Below, piece by piece: positions 1 to 8,820 of a stretch of DNA of 64,000 bases. A program made the translations under genes and the position numbers. Numbering within the stretch: the stretch's first letter is position 1; the number at the start of each line of letters is the position of its first letter. This stretch comes from Sphingobium sp. Lineage in GTDB: Bacteria > Pseudomonadota > Alphaproteobacteria > Sphingomonadales > Sphingomonadaceae. Under the pieces are notes generated by a model, which did no database searches, was not told where the DNA came from, and was given only the letters and a program-made list of their open reading frames with translations. The stretch lies in NCBI GenBank assembly GCA_003248935.1, contig QFQF01000013.1, positions 1 to 64,000 on the forward strand, read 5' to 3'.

Positions 1-147
1 CGGATGATGAACGCACGGAATTATTGGATGGAAGCGGTTTCGGCTGAAGTCCGCTTGATGCATAGTGCCAGCAATAGCCCGACAGTCCGCTTACCACCCT
101 TTGCGGACGTTGCGCCTGTTGAAGATAGGCAGCATCATACCGCTGAT

Positions 148-423
148 ATGAACGAAATCGCCTGCATAGTCTGCTCACATGTATTTGCCGAAAAACGGCC
201 TGTGAGACTGCTGATCCATCATAACGATGGAACGTGGCAGGCAACGTGTGGCAAGCGGGATCATGCCGAGGATTGCAACGATTTTAGCGTGGTGGGCATC
301 AACCATATCTTCAAACGGCAAGCTAATCTGAAAGCGATCGAAAGACTTGGGCCTGATCATATCGCAGAATGGCTGAACAATCGTTGGGACGTTCGCCAGT
401 TTAACGAAAATGGCGCAGGCTGA
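148..423 (+). CDS. hypothetical protein, possible small metal-binding protein
   Basis: A 91-residue product of unknown function. An upstream in-frame ATG at position 4 would give 139 aa, but the stretch before 148 reads like non-coding sequence, so I prefer the ATG at 148. The early part holds CIVC, then HH, and later a Cys and an EDC, a spacing that could ligate a metal. The C-terminal third is predicted helical (IKRLGPDHIAEWL-like). The gene is less GC-rich than the surrounding chromosome, so it may be acquired. It ends 18 bp before a convergent membrane-protein gene. I recognise no family. Confidence 0.5.
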   Translation: MNEIACIVCSHVFAEKRPVRLLIHHNDGTWQATCGKRDHAEDCNDFSVVGINHIFKRQANLKAIERLGPDHIAEWLNNRWDVRQFNENGAG

Positions 424-441
424 ACGGCCGCTCTTTGCCCC

Positions 442-1140
442 TCACCCCGCCAGCCGCTTTCTGAACAGCGACCGGATCAGCCTGTCCTCCAGTATGCGGC
501 CGACGAGGTAGAGCGTGGCAAAGATGCCTGCGAACACATAGGCGGGCGTTGGTGAGGGCGCCTTCTTGCCCTTGTCCTCATCCTCCTTCCCCTTGCCGTC
601 CTTGCCGCCCTTTCCCTTGCCCGTCTTGTCCTTGTCGTCCGTCTTGGGCTTTTCGGGTGCGGGGGCGCCCAGGAACGCGTCGACCGGGTTCATCGGCCGC
701 TCGGCTTTCTCCTTGTCCTTCTTCTCCTGCTCCGCCTTTTTCTTCTTCGCCGCCTCGGCTTCCTTCCCGGATTTGCCCGCGGCCTGCGCCGCCGCCTTTT
801 CATACGCGCCGACCGCGATGGTCAGCTGCGCGAAGCCCAGGAACAGCAGCGGCGCCAGAAAGCAGAACAGCAGCGCCCGGCTGGTCAGGTGATAGCGCAG
901 CACCGGCCCGGCCGTGCCCTGCTCGATCCGCAGGACGCCGCCGTCGAAGATCGACATCTTGTCCTGCGCCGCCTGGTTCTTCTTGCGAAAGGTCAGCGTG
1001 CCGTCCGCGCGTTCGTGGCTGGTGCCGGTCTGGCGGAACAGCGGGTCGAGCCGGTCGAAGGCGTCATCGCCCGATTGCCCGGGCGCGAGCGCCAGGCTGC
1101 CCCTGACATGCCAGATCCAGTCGATGAAACGCAGGGTCAC
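442..1140 (-). CDS. membrane protein with Lys/Gly-rich charged linker
   Basis: A 232-residue protein with a GTG start preceded by an AAGGAAA ribosome-binding site. Residues 1-85 are a soluble domain beginning MTLRFIDWIWHVRG. A hydrophobic helix follows at about 88-110. Then comes a long low-complexity linker of Lys, Glu, Gly and Asp (about 120-195), and a second hydrophobic helix near 200-218 before a basic tail. Both ends are probably on the same side of the inner membrane, with the charged linker looping between the two helices. I know no family for it. Function unknown; it is not clearly in an operon with its neighbours. Confidence 0.6.
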   Translation of the reverse strand: MTLRFIDWIWHVRGSLALAPGQSGDDAFDRLDPLFRQTGTSHERADGTLTFRKKNQAAQDKMSIFDGGVLRIEQGTAGPVLRYHLTSRALLFCFLAPLLFLGFAQLTIAVGAYEKAAAQAAGKSGKEAEAAKKKKAEQEKKDKEKAERPMNPVDAFLGAPAPEKPKTDDKDKTGKGKGGKDGKGKEDEDKGKKAPSPTPAYVFAGIFATLYLVGRILEDRLIRSLFRKRLAG

Positions 1141-1278
1141 GGGATTTCCTTTTGCGGGCGGTCTTCGGCGCCGTGCGGGACGGCAGGGCCCGTACGGCGC
1201 CGCGCAGGGCGGCCCCGGTCAGGACATCGGAAAAACGGGTGATGCCGGGTGCGCGCGGATGGCGGCCCGCGCGCGCCG

Positions 1279-2268
1279 TCACTCGGCCGGCACTGCCGCC
1301 GCCGCCGGACGGCGGCCGAACCGTTCCTTCAGCGTCTTCCAGCCTTCGGTGAACGGATAGTGCATCGTCTCGCGGATCGACATCTTGCGGCCGCCTTCCA
1401 TGCCCAGCAGCTCCGCCTCGCCATCGACACAGGTGCCGAACATGCGGTCGATGATGATCCAGGTGCCCGAATAGTTGCTGCGGCTCGCCTCATAGTCCTG
1501 CGAGTGGTGGACGCTGTGATGCTCCGTGGTGTTGAACAGGAAACGCCACCAGCGCGGCGTGTTGAAGCGGACGTTGATGTGCTGGTAGATGCTGACCGTC
1601 GTGCCCAGGACGCCGGCGAGCAGGAAGGCGCGCGGCAGGAAGTCGAAGAAACCGCCGACGCCCAGGCCGATCAGGAACAGCTCGACCGGATTGCCGACCG
1701 CGCCCTTGTTGATGTTCAGCTGCGTGATGTAGTGGTGCGGCGCGTGGGTCAGCCACAGCGGGTACCAGTTGTGCATGCCGCGATGCATCCAGTACTGCCC
1801 GAAATCGAAGATGAACGAGATCAGGAACGCCTGAAGCAGCAGCGGCAGGCCCGTGAACCAGGCCAGCTTGTCCCAGTCGAACGATTGCTGGATCGCCTCG
1901 ATCATCGCATCGTCGCCGATGTGGCTGCTGACCATGCGCAGCACGGTGTAGCCCAGCCCGACATAGAACAGGTCGACCGCGCATTCCTTCCAGGTCAGCT
2001 GCCAGCTGCGGAAGCGCGGGTTCACCCATTCGAGCCCCAGCAGCAGCAGCTTGACGCCTATGCCTATGCCGATGGCGGTCGACGGCTTGGCGATGGAATT
2101 GGGCGCGTAGTACCAGAAGGCGAGCAGCGCGAACAGCAAGGCGGGCTGGAACCAGGTGAAGACGAACTGCTTGACCGGGCCGCCCTCGACCCGGGGGACA
2201 TTCTCCCAGCCGACCGTCACCGGAGCGTCTGCGCCGATCACCCTTTTGCCTACGCGAACCCCGTTCAT
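1279..2268 (-). CDS. sterol desaturase / fatty acid hydroxylase superfamily protein
   Basis: A 329-residue integral membrane protein of the di-iron fatty acid hydroxylase superfamily (sterol desaturase, ERG3-like). Several hydrophobic helices precede the histidine clusters that bind the iron pair: HRGMH near residue 160, HAPHH near 172, and EHHSVHHSQD near 252. These match the HX3-4H, HX2-3HH and HX2-3HH pattern of the family. Known members hydroxylate or desaturate sterols, carotenoids or lipid chains using O2; the substrate here cannot be read from sequence. The ATG start has a GGGGCAGG ribosome-binding site. The gene is divergent from uvrA across a 340-bp gap. Confidence 0.88.
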   Translation of the reverse strand: MNGVRVGKRVIGADAPVTVGWENVPRVEGGPVKQFVFTWFQPALLFALLAFWYYAPNSIAKPSTAIGIGIGVKLLLLGLEWVNPRFRSWQLTWKECAVDLFYVGLGYTVLRMVSSHIGDDAMIEAIQQSFDWDKLAWFTGLPLLLQAFLISFIFDFGQYWMHRGMHNWYPLWLTHAPHHYITQLNINKGAVGNPVELFLIGLGVGGFFDFLPRAFLLAGVLGTTVSIYQHINVRFNTPRWWRFLFNTTEHHSVHHSQDYEASRSNYSGTWIIIDRMFGTCVDGEAELLGMEGGRKMSIRETMHYPFTEGWKTLKERFGRRPAAAAVPAE

Positions 2269-2582
2269 GTCGCCTGCCCCCGCTCTGCTGGTCGCCGAAC
2301 TCCAGTACTACGAATTGTGGTGATCGTAATACCGATTCGGGGGCCGTGTCCAGCCCCCGCGTGGACCGGGGGCGAACCGGGGGTGGCTGTTGTGCAGGTG
2401 CACAGGACTATCACGCTTTTTCCCGCCGCGTCTGGCCGGTTGCGCCTGTGCGCCGCCGTTCGTCCGGCCGCCGTCAAGCCCCGCCCCGCCCTCGTTCGGC
2501 GCCGCGTCCGGCCGTCCTGCGACCCGCCTTGCGGCCCGTCCCGCCCGGCCCCATATCGCGTGCGCAGCCCCTTGCCCCCACA
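2269..2582. other. intergenic region between the desaturase gene and uvrA
   Basis: About 310 bp of GC-rich DNA between two divergent genes. Long open frames cross it on the plus strand, but they lack family similarity and match the skewed codon shadow seen elsewhere in GC-rich sequence. The only site I can support is the LexA operator at its right end. It should hold promoters for both flanking genes; I could not place -35/-10 elements with confidence. Confidence 0.4.
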
Positions 2583-2597
2583 GAACAAATCTGGAAC
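2583..2597 (+). promoter_or_regulatory. LexA (SOS) operator upstream of uvrA
   Basis: The sequence GAAC, seven bases, GAAC (GAACAAATCTGGAAC) lies 11 bp before the uvrA ATG. The alphaproteobacterial LexA box is the direct repeat GTTC-N7-GTTC, and this is its exact reverse complement. uvrA is a classical SOS gene, so the position makes sense. The operator is intact although the gene behind it is broken. Confidence 0.85.
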
Positions 2598-2608
2598 AAG
2601 TCTCGCCC

Positions 2609-5415
2609 ATGAGTCTGACACACATCTCCGTGCGCGGCGCGCGCGAGCACAACCTCAAGGGCGTCGACGTCGACCTGCCGCGCGACAGCCTGATCGTGAT
2701 CACCGGCCTCTCCGGTTCGGGCAAGTCCAGCCTCGCCTTCGACACCATCTATGCCGAGGGGCAGCGCCGCTATGTGGAGTCGCTCTCCGCCTATGCGCGC
2801 CAGTTCCTGGAGATGACTATATGCGCCTGCTCTGGGCGCGGGTCGGCATCCCCTACTCGCCTGCCACCGGCCTCCCCATCAGCGCGCAGACGGTCAGCCA
2901 GATGGTCGACCGGGTGATGCAGCTGCCGGAGGGGACGCGCTTCTACCTGCTCGCGCCGGTCGTGCGCGGGCGGAAGGGCGAATATCGCAAGGAACTGGCC
3001 GAGTGGCAGAAGGCGGGCTTCACCCGCGTCCGCATCGACGGGGAGATGGTCGCGATCGAGGACGCCCCCGCCCTCGACAAGAAGTACAAGCACGACATCG
3101 AGGTGGTGGTCGACCGCATCGCCGTGCGCGACGACATCCAGACCCGCCTCGCCGACAGCTTCGAAACCGCGCTGAAACTCGCCGACGGCCTCGCCTATGT
3201 CGACCTGGCGGACGGCGTCGTGCCGGGCCGCGAGGGCGAGGTGGAAACCGGCGGCAACCTCAAGGGCGCCGGCATCCCCGCCAACCGCATCGTCTTCTCC
3301 GAAAAATTCGCCTGCCCGGTCAGCGGCTTCACCATAACGGAGATCGAACCGCGCCTGTTCTCGTTCAACGCGCCGCAGGGCGCCTGCCCGGCGTGCGACG
3401 GGCTTGGCGAGCGGCAGGAGTTCGACCCCGAACTGGTCGTCCCGAACGAGGCGCTGTCGCTGAAGAAGGGCGCGGTCGTCCCCTGGGCCAAGTCGAACCC
3501 GCCCAGCCCCTATTATATGCAGGTGCTCGGCTCCCTCGCGAAGGAGTTCGGCTTCTCGCTCGAGACGCCCTGGCAGGATCTGTCCGGAGAGGTGCGCCTC
3601 GTCATCCTCCACGGCACCGGGGGCAAGCCCGTCACCCTGCGTTTCGTCGACGGCAAGAAGTCCTATGAGGTCAAGAAGCCGTTCGAGGGCGTGATCGGCA
3701 ACCTCAACCGCCGGATGCTCCAGACGGAGAGCGCCTGGATGCGCGAGGAACTGTCCAAGTATCAGACCGCCATGCCCTGCGAGACCTGCGGCGGCGCCCG
3801 CCTGAAGCCGGAGGCGCTGGCGGTGAAGATCGCGGGCGAGGATATTTCCCTCTCCACCCGCCGCTCGGTCGTCGACGCGCTCGCCTTCTTCTCCACCTTG
3901 CCGGAGAAGCTCAACGACCAGCAGAACCAGATCGCGAGGGCGATCCTGAAGGAAATCGTCGAGCGCCTCGGCTTCCTCAACAATGTCGGCCTCGATTATC
4001 TGAACCTGGACCGCACCTCGGGCACCCTCTCGGGCGGCGAGAGCCAGCGCATCCGCCTCGCGTCACAGATCGGCAGCGGCCTCTCGGGCGTGCTCTACGT
4101 CCTCGACGAACCGTCGATCGGCCTGCACCAGCGGGACAATGACCGCCTGCTCGTGACCCTCAAGCGCCTGCGCGACCTCGGCAACAGCGTCATCGTCGTC
4201 GAGCATGACGAGGACGCGATCCGTGCCGCCGACTATATCGTCGACATGGGGCCGGGCGCGGGCGTCCACGGCGGCAGCATCGTGGCGCAGGGCACCCTGC
4301 CCGAACTGCTGGCGCACAAGGACAGCCTGACCGCCGATTATCTGAATGGCACCCGCCGCATCGACGTGCCTGTGAAGCGCCGCAAGGGCTCCGGCAAGAA
4401 GCTGACCGTCCACAACGCCCGCGCCAACAACCTGCGCGGCGTCACCGCGTCGATCCCGCTCGGCACCTTCACCTGCATCACCGGCGTCTCGGGCTCGGGC
4501 AAGTCCAGCTTCACCATCGACACGCTCTACGCCGCGTCGGCCCGCACGCTGAACGGCGCCCGCATCGTCGCCGGCCCGCACGACAAGGTCACCGGCCTTG
4601 AGCATTGCGACAAGGTGATCGACATCGATCAGTCGCCGATCGGCCGCACCCCGCGCTCGAACCCCGCCACCTATACCGGCGCCTTCACCAACATCCGCGA
4701 CTGGTTCGCGGGCCTCCCCGAAGCGCAGGCGCGCGGGTACAAGCCCGGCCGCTTCTCCTTCAACGTGAAGGGCGGCCGGTGCGAGGCGTGCCAGGGCGAC
4801 GGCGTGCTGAAAATAGAGATGCACTTCCTCCCCGACGTCTACGTCACCTGCGACGTGTGCCACGGCGCGCGCTACAACCGCGAGACGCTGGAGGTGAAGT
4901 TCAAGGGGATGAGCATCGCCGACGTGCTCGACATGACGGTCGAGGACGCGGTGGAATTCTTCAAGGCCGTGCCGCCGATCCGCGACAAGATGGCGATGCT
5001 GGCCGAAGTGGGCCTGGGCTATGTCAAGGTCGGCCAGCAGGCAACGACGCTCAGCGGCGGCGAGGCCCAGCGCGTGAAACTCGCCAAGGAACTCTCCCGC
5101 CGCGCCACCGGCAACACCCTCTATATATTGGACGAACCCACCACCGGCCTGCATTTCGAGGATGTCCGCAAACTCCTCGAAGTCCTCCACGCCCTCGTCG
5201 AACAGGGCAACAGCGTGGTGGTGATCGAGCACAATCTCGACGTCATCAAGACCGCCGACTGGATCATCGACATGGGCCCGGAGGGCGGCGTCAAGGGCGG
5301 CGAAATCGTCGCCGAAGGCACACCGGAAAAGGTGGCAAAGGCCCCGCGGAGCTTCACGGGCCGCTATCTGGCGCCGCTGCTGGGGCTGGAGGCTGTGGGG
5401 GAAGCGGCGGAGTGA
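2609..5415 (+). pseudogene. uvrA: excinuclease ABC subunit A, internal deletion and frameshift
   Basis: UvrA is the damage-recognition ATPase of nucleotide excision repair. The start (ATG, MSLTHISVRGAREHNLKGVD) and the first Walker A (GLSGSGKSS) are read in one frame up to RQFLEM at 2813-2815. From 2815 the homology resumes in another frame with DYMRLLWARVG. The intervening family block, which carries the Q-loop region (SPAISIEQK in UvrA) and normally ends in EIxDY, is absent. The loss is inferred to be about 38 codons plus one base (3n+1). The first frame stops at 2917, giving a 102-aa product. The remaining 866 codons are otherwise intact: zinc motifs CPAC, CETCGG, CEACQGDG and CDVCHG, the second Walker A (GVSGSGKSS) and both LSGGE signatures. 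Total length plus the missing block fits normal UvrA, about 970 aa. Confidence 0.88.
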
Positions 5416-5433
5416 AATGGGAGCATAGCGATT

Positions 5434-6096
5434 TCATCGAAGGTGAGATCGCCATTCCCGTAAAATGCTGCGATAGCGCAGCCTGAAACTTTCTTCCTCT
5501 GTCCCATCCAAGGGATATTTATCGATAGAATATGTTTCACCGCGAATAATATCTAGTATTCGTATATCTTGAATATCCAATTCTGGGAGGGCTTGACCCA
5601 TCAGCCATAGTCCTAGACGTGCAGCATTCGGTGTTAGAGACGGTTTTTCTGAGAAATAAGGATAGATGTACCTATATCGATTTTCTCCTAGTTTCAGCGA
5701 TAAAAGGTTTTCGACCTTAACTATCCCTTCTATTTCATCAAAACCGAAGCTAGACTTTATCGCCTTAGGCATCGCTGAAATTGGTTCGTTTATCCAGCGG
5801 CGCCGTTCGTTCCACCAAGACAAAAAACCATTTTGGAGCATCGGGTACAACCGTTTACGCCGCCAATTTTTATCTATTAAATCCTCTATTTCATTTCGCA
5901 GATCACATTTGGAAGCAGCGTGATCTTTTGCAGCTTTCCAGAAGGGAAATTGGAAATGCCCGCCCGTGGAGCTGCCTTCTCCATCCTGTTTTCTTAACGT
6001 TTCTCGTGCGTCGCGTTTTATTATAGTGGAACGCGGCCCTTCCTTTAAAATAAACAATCGCAATAACTTATTCAGATGAACTCGGTCTAGGGCCAT
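5434..6096 (-). CDS. AT-rich orphan hypothetical protein
   Basis: A 220-residue protein I do not recognise. It begins MALDRVHLNKLLRLFILKE and is preceded by a good GGAGG ribosome-binding site. The N-terminal half is basic and helical, with a tryptophan-rich patch around residues 80-105 (SWWNERRRW). The C-terminal half is mixed and includes LGLWLMGQALPEL. No signal peptide or membrane helix is evident. The gene is clearly more AT-rich than all its neighbours and uses codons they avoid (tta, ata, aga), so I infer recent transfer. It converges on the 3' end of the broken uvrA with an 18-bp gap and sits next to a decayed toxin-antitoxin pair. Confidence 0.65.
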   Translation of the reverse strand: MALDRVHLNKLLRLFILKEGPRSTIIKRDARETLRKQDGEGSSTGGHFQFPFWKAAKDHAASKCDLRNEIEDLIDKNWRRKRLYPMLQNGFLSWWNERRRWINEPISAMPKAIKSSFGFDEIEGIVKVENLLSLKLGENRYRYIYPYFSEKPSLTPNAARLGLWLMGQALPELDIQDIRILDIIRGETYSIDKYPLDGTEEESFRLRYRSILREWRSHLR

Positions 6097-6220
6097 GCGC
6101 TCCTCCAGAGTAGATGAAGGAACATATCAGGAGGTAAAAAGGAACGAAAAGGGATTAAATGACAACCTTCACCATAGTGAATGTAATCCGCTACCAGTTT
6201 ACACGTATGAAATGAGATCA

Positions 6221-6334
6221 TCACTCCGTCCTCCGCGTCACGTTCACCCTGCCCCGCCCGGCATACCAACCGATCGCCTCCCGCGCCCACAGATAGGCGT
6301 AGGAGAGGACGTCACCCGGCGTCGGGGTCGGCCA
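6221..6334 (-). pseudogene. truncated PemK/MazF-like toxin remnant
   Basis: On the minus strand the frame overlapping the antitoxin 3' end reads PTPTPGDVLSYAYLWARE. This resembles the N-terminus of small type II toxins that follow this antitoxin class (usual form: PxPGxVIxYxYLWxxE, then a conserved DRPCAVV block). Homology stops after the RE, and the frame ends 18 codons later with no DRPC block. No ATG or GTG is well placed for a start. I read it as the 5' stub of a toxin gene whose body is lost. Assignment to PemK/MazF is from memory of the family start and is tentative. Confidence 0.5.
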
Positions 6335-6593
6335 GCCGCCTCCCGGCTTCTTTCGATCGTTCCCCCGGTTCGGCGTCGCGGATGGCGTCGAGCGTTTCGT
6401 CATCAAGGTCTTTCGTCAGAATGACCTGACGATCCCGGCGCAGGAGGCGTTCATATTCCTTGAACGACAGCATCACGACCCGCGTGACGCCATGCCGCTG
6501 GATACCCACCGGACGCAGCATCGCCTCGTCCGTGTAGTAACCGAATTTTCCGGCCACTTCCTTCGCCGAAACCGCAAGGAGCGGATCAGACAT
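6312..6593 (-). CDS. type II antitoxin, Phd/YefM (prevent-host-death)-like
   Basis: A 93-residue protein beginning MSDPLLAVSAKEVAGKFGYY, with a GGAG ribosome-binding site 8 bp upstream. An in-frame start 12 codons earlier is less likely. The SAKEVAGKFG segment followed by a strand-rich part (HGVTRVVMLSFKEYERLLRRDRQ) matches the DNA-binding N-terminal fold of Phd/YefM-like antitoxins. The acidic tail (DLDDETLDAIRDAEPGE) would be the toxin-binding part. In an intact module it would neutralise the toxin and repress the operon. Its toxin is reduced to a stub overlapping its 3' end, so it now appears orphaned. Confidence 0.7.
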   Translation of the reverse strand: MSDPLLAVSAKEVAGKFGYYTDEAMLRPVGIQRHGVTRVVMLSFKEYERLLRRDRQVILTKDLDDETLDAIRDAEPGERSKEAGRRLADPDAG

Positions 6594-6998
6594 ATCTGGC
6601 ACTCCAAAATAAACCTGAAATCGATACAATCGCCATTCTACGTATTTTTCAATCCCGCGTCGGAAAGGACCAGAGGCGTTGCCGCATCATCGACCATAAT
6701 GCAGATCGCAACCCCGCCGCCGCCGCACGGTATGCCGAACAGTTCGCACATATTGCCGTACGGCTCGCTGACCATCCCCGCACATACCGCGTCGGCTGAC
6801 TGCCCGACACCCGGGAAGCCATCGTGGCGCCGGACGCCATGCCCATTTGCCGGATCACGTGCGGGGCCGTGGAGAGTATCTCCCTCATCCACACCCACCG
6901 GCAATAGCCCTAACCGCCCGCCACCCCCTGTCCTACACCGCCCGTAATCGCCTACCCTCCCGCCCTTTTCACAGTCGGCCGTGCGGGAGGGGAGAGCC
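6594..6998. other. intergenic region, no supported gene
   Basis: About 400 bp between the antitoxin and the proline-rich protein gene. A 120-codon minus-strand frame (6638-7000) covers most of it. Only its last 45 codons (beginning MVSEPYGNMCELFGIPCGGG, from about 6775) look even slightly protein-like, and I see no family or ribosome-binding site, so I do not call it. The plus-strand promoter for the next gene should lie near 6900-6985. Confidence 0.35.
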
Positions 6999-8375
6999 AT
7001 GCCGCGTCTTGTTCGCCTTGGGGATATGCTGACGCAGGAGGACAGGGCCGCGCATCGCCGCGACCTGCCCGGCGTGCCGCTGGACGAGGATCGCCTTGTC
7101 GAGGTCGTTGACGAGGATGAATATCTGAGCGCCGACGAAGCCCGCGCCGCCTACGGCCCACCGCCAACGCCCGCCGACGCCTCTCCCGGCAAGGCGTGCC
7201 CCGCACACCCCGGGGCCCCCGCGCGCCCCGGACCATCGCGCCCTGCCTCCGCCTCCCTCGCGCCGATGCCGCTCGACGCCTGCGGGGAGGAGGATGAGGC
7301 CGTCGGCGGCGCCTTCCCCCTCCCCGCGCCCCATGCGCCCGGTTCCGGAGCCGCCCTACCCGAAACCACCCTGCCCGAAACCACCCCGCCCGAAGCCAAC
7401 CCGCCCGGCCCCGCGCCAGACGCTCCGCAGGCGGGCGCGGCCGCGGCTGGCCCGTCCCCCGCAGCCGGACCACCTCCCTCCGATCCGTCCCCGCCCGATC
7501 CCCCATCCTCCGCCCCTCGTCACGATGGCTGGACGCCGGACCGCCAGCGCCGCTTTCTGGAGGCGCTGGCCGAGGGGCATGGGGTGGAGGCCGCCTGCCG
7601 CATCGTCGGCATGACGCATCAGTCCGCCTACGCCCTGCGCCGCCGCGCGGCGGGCGCCGCCTTCGCGCTGGGATGGCAGGCGGCCCAGTTGCTCGCGCGG
7701 CAGAAGCTGGCCGACGCCCTTCTCGTCCGGGCGATCCATGGCCAGCGGGAAACGCTGACCCGCGCCAATGGCGACGTCATCGTCCGCCACCGCTTCGACA
7801 ACCGCCTCGCCACCGCCATGCTGACCCGGCTCGACCGACTGGCGGAGGCAGGCGCGCAGCCCGGCGTCGATCAGGGCGCGGCAATCGTCGCGCAGGAATT
7901 CGAGGCCTATCTGGACGCCGTGGCGGATGAACGCGGCGAAGAGCGGGACGACCGCGGCGGCGAACCCGCCGACACGACGGACAGCGCCGCCCGCTTCCTC
8001 GCCGATCGCTGCCCGCCCGAACCCCTGCCCGATCCCGATCCGACTCCGGCACCCAACCCGATTCCGGCGCCCCTCACCCCCTCCCCGCCCGCCCAGGACG
8101 TCCCCGCCGCCCCAGCCGCCAGCACGCAGCCCGAAACCAGCGCCGAACCGGCTCCGCAAGCCGCTCCGGACGCGCATGATGACAACCCGCAACTTCCGCA
8201 ACTTCGCGCCCGGCCGGACGGCGCACGCCCCCGCAGGCGCAGGCCCGCCGCGTCCCGTTCCCGCCCGCCGGAAACCGGCAATGGCGATGATAATGCCGAT
8301 GATAGTGCCGATGATAATGGCGGCGACGGCAACGGGAGCACCGGTAACGGCGGAAAAGCCCCCTCAGGCCCCTGA
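6999..8375 (+). CDS. proline-rich protein with central HTH-like domain
   Basis: A 458-residue protein starting MPRLVRLGDMLTQEDRAAH after GGAGGGGAGAG. Three parts are visible: an acidic N-terminal part with a long Pro/Ala linker (residues about 60-175), a compact central helical domain (about 177-310), and a second Pro-rich linker with a basic then Asp/Asn/Gly-rich tail. The central part, WTPDRQRRFLEALAEGHGVE followed by ACRIVGMTHQSAYALRRRA, looks like a helix-turn-helix, perhaps DNA-packaging or terminase-small-subunit-like. Similar proteins occur in sphingomonads, to my memory without known function. A 12-bp unit repeats three times near the end (8286-8321). The last 12 bp overlap the convergent Nudix gene. 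Confidence 0.6.
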   Translation: MPRLVRLGDMLTQEDRAAHRRDLPGVPLDEDRLVEVVDEDEYLSADEARAAYGPPPTPADASPGKACPAHPGAPARPGPSRPASASLAPMPLDACGEEDEAVGGAFPLPAPHAPGSGAALPETTLPETTPPEANPPGPAPDAPQAGAAAAGPSPAAGPPPSDPSPPDPPSSAPRHDGWTPDRQRRFLEALAEGHGVEAACRIVGMTHQSAYALRRRAAGAAFALGWQAAQLLARQKLADALLVRAIHGQRETLTRANGDVIVRHRFDNRLATAMLTRLDRLAEAGAQPGVDQGAAIVAQEFEAYLDAVADERGEERDDRGGEPADTTDSAARFLADRCPPEPLPDPDPTPAPNPIPAPLTPSPPAQDVPAAPAASTQPETSAEPAPQAAPDAHDDNPQLPQLRARPDGARPRRRRPAASRSRPPETGNGDDNADDSADDNGGDGNGSTGNGGKAPSGP

Positions 8376-8786
8376 AACGCCCCCGCGCGCCGCCCATGCC
8401 GCGATCGCGGTGCGGGTCGGCGTGGTCAGGAACGCGGGCAGCGCGTCGAGTGCGAACCATTGCGGCCCGTCATGCTTGGCCGGCTCCCGGTTCGCCGGCG
8501 TGCCGTCGAAATCGCGGACCAGATAGACCGGCGCGACCCAGTGGGTGCCGCCCGCCCGGTCGATCTGGTCGACGAGGCACAGGAGGTCGACAGGATCGAT
8601 GACGATGCCCAGTTCCTCGTGCACCTCCCGCCGGGTCGCCGCCGCCGCCGTCTCGAACAGGTCGATCTTGCCGCCCGGCAGGCCCCATGCCCCGGCCTCG
8701 GGCGCGGTCTTCCGGCGCAGCAGCAGGATGCGGCCCTCGACGATGATCGCCGCGCCGCAACCGGCACGCGGCTCGCTCTGGATCAT
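8364..8786 (-). CDS. Nudix hydrolase
   Basis: A 140-residue Nudix-family pyrophosphohydrolase. The Nudix box is complete: GGKIDLFE, then seven residues, then REVHEELGI, at about residues 38-61. The glutamates of REVHEE would bind the catalytic Mg2+. Family members cleave a nucleoside diphosphate linked to another moiety; the substrate cannot be told here. The domain fills the protein, as in small housecleaning (MutT/ADP-sugar type) members. It has an ATG start and its 3' end overlaps the proline-rich protein gene tail to tail. Confidence 0.9.
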   Translation of the reverse strand: MIQSEPRAGCGAAIIVEGRILLLRRKTAPEAGAWGLPGGKIDLFETAAAATRREVHEELGIVIDPVDLLCLVDQIDRAGGTHWVAPVYLVRDFDGTPANREPAKHDGPQWFALDALPAFLTTPTRTAIAAWAARGGVSGA

Positions 8787-8820
8787 GGCGTCACCCGCGC
8801 CGGGGTGCCGGGCTCCGCCG

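Noticed and set aside
1249..2608. A long open plus-strand frame that runs into the uvrA body
   Set aside because: It is antisense to the desaturase gene and then joins uvrA only because of the deletion; the true uvrA start is the ATG at 2609 in another frame.
2795..2920. Programmed frameshift in uvrA
   Set aside because: A programmed shift would not remove a conserved block; sequence is missing and there is no slippery site.
6638..7000. A minus-strand 120-codon frame between the antitoxin and the proline-rich gene
   Set aside because: No ribosome-binding site, no family, and Gly/Arg-rich composition; only the last 45 codons are slightly protein-like.
8286..8321. 12-bp repeat (three copies) as a CRISPR or iteron
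   Set aside because: It is in frame within the proline-rich protein and encodes DDNA/DDSA/DDNG; no spacers.
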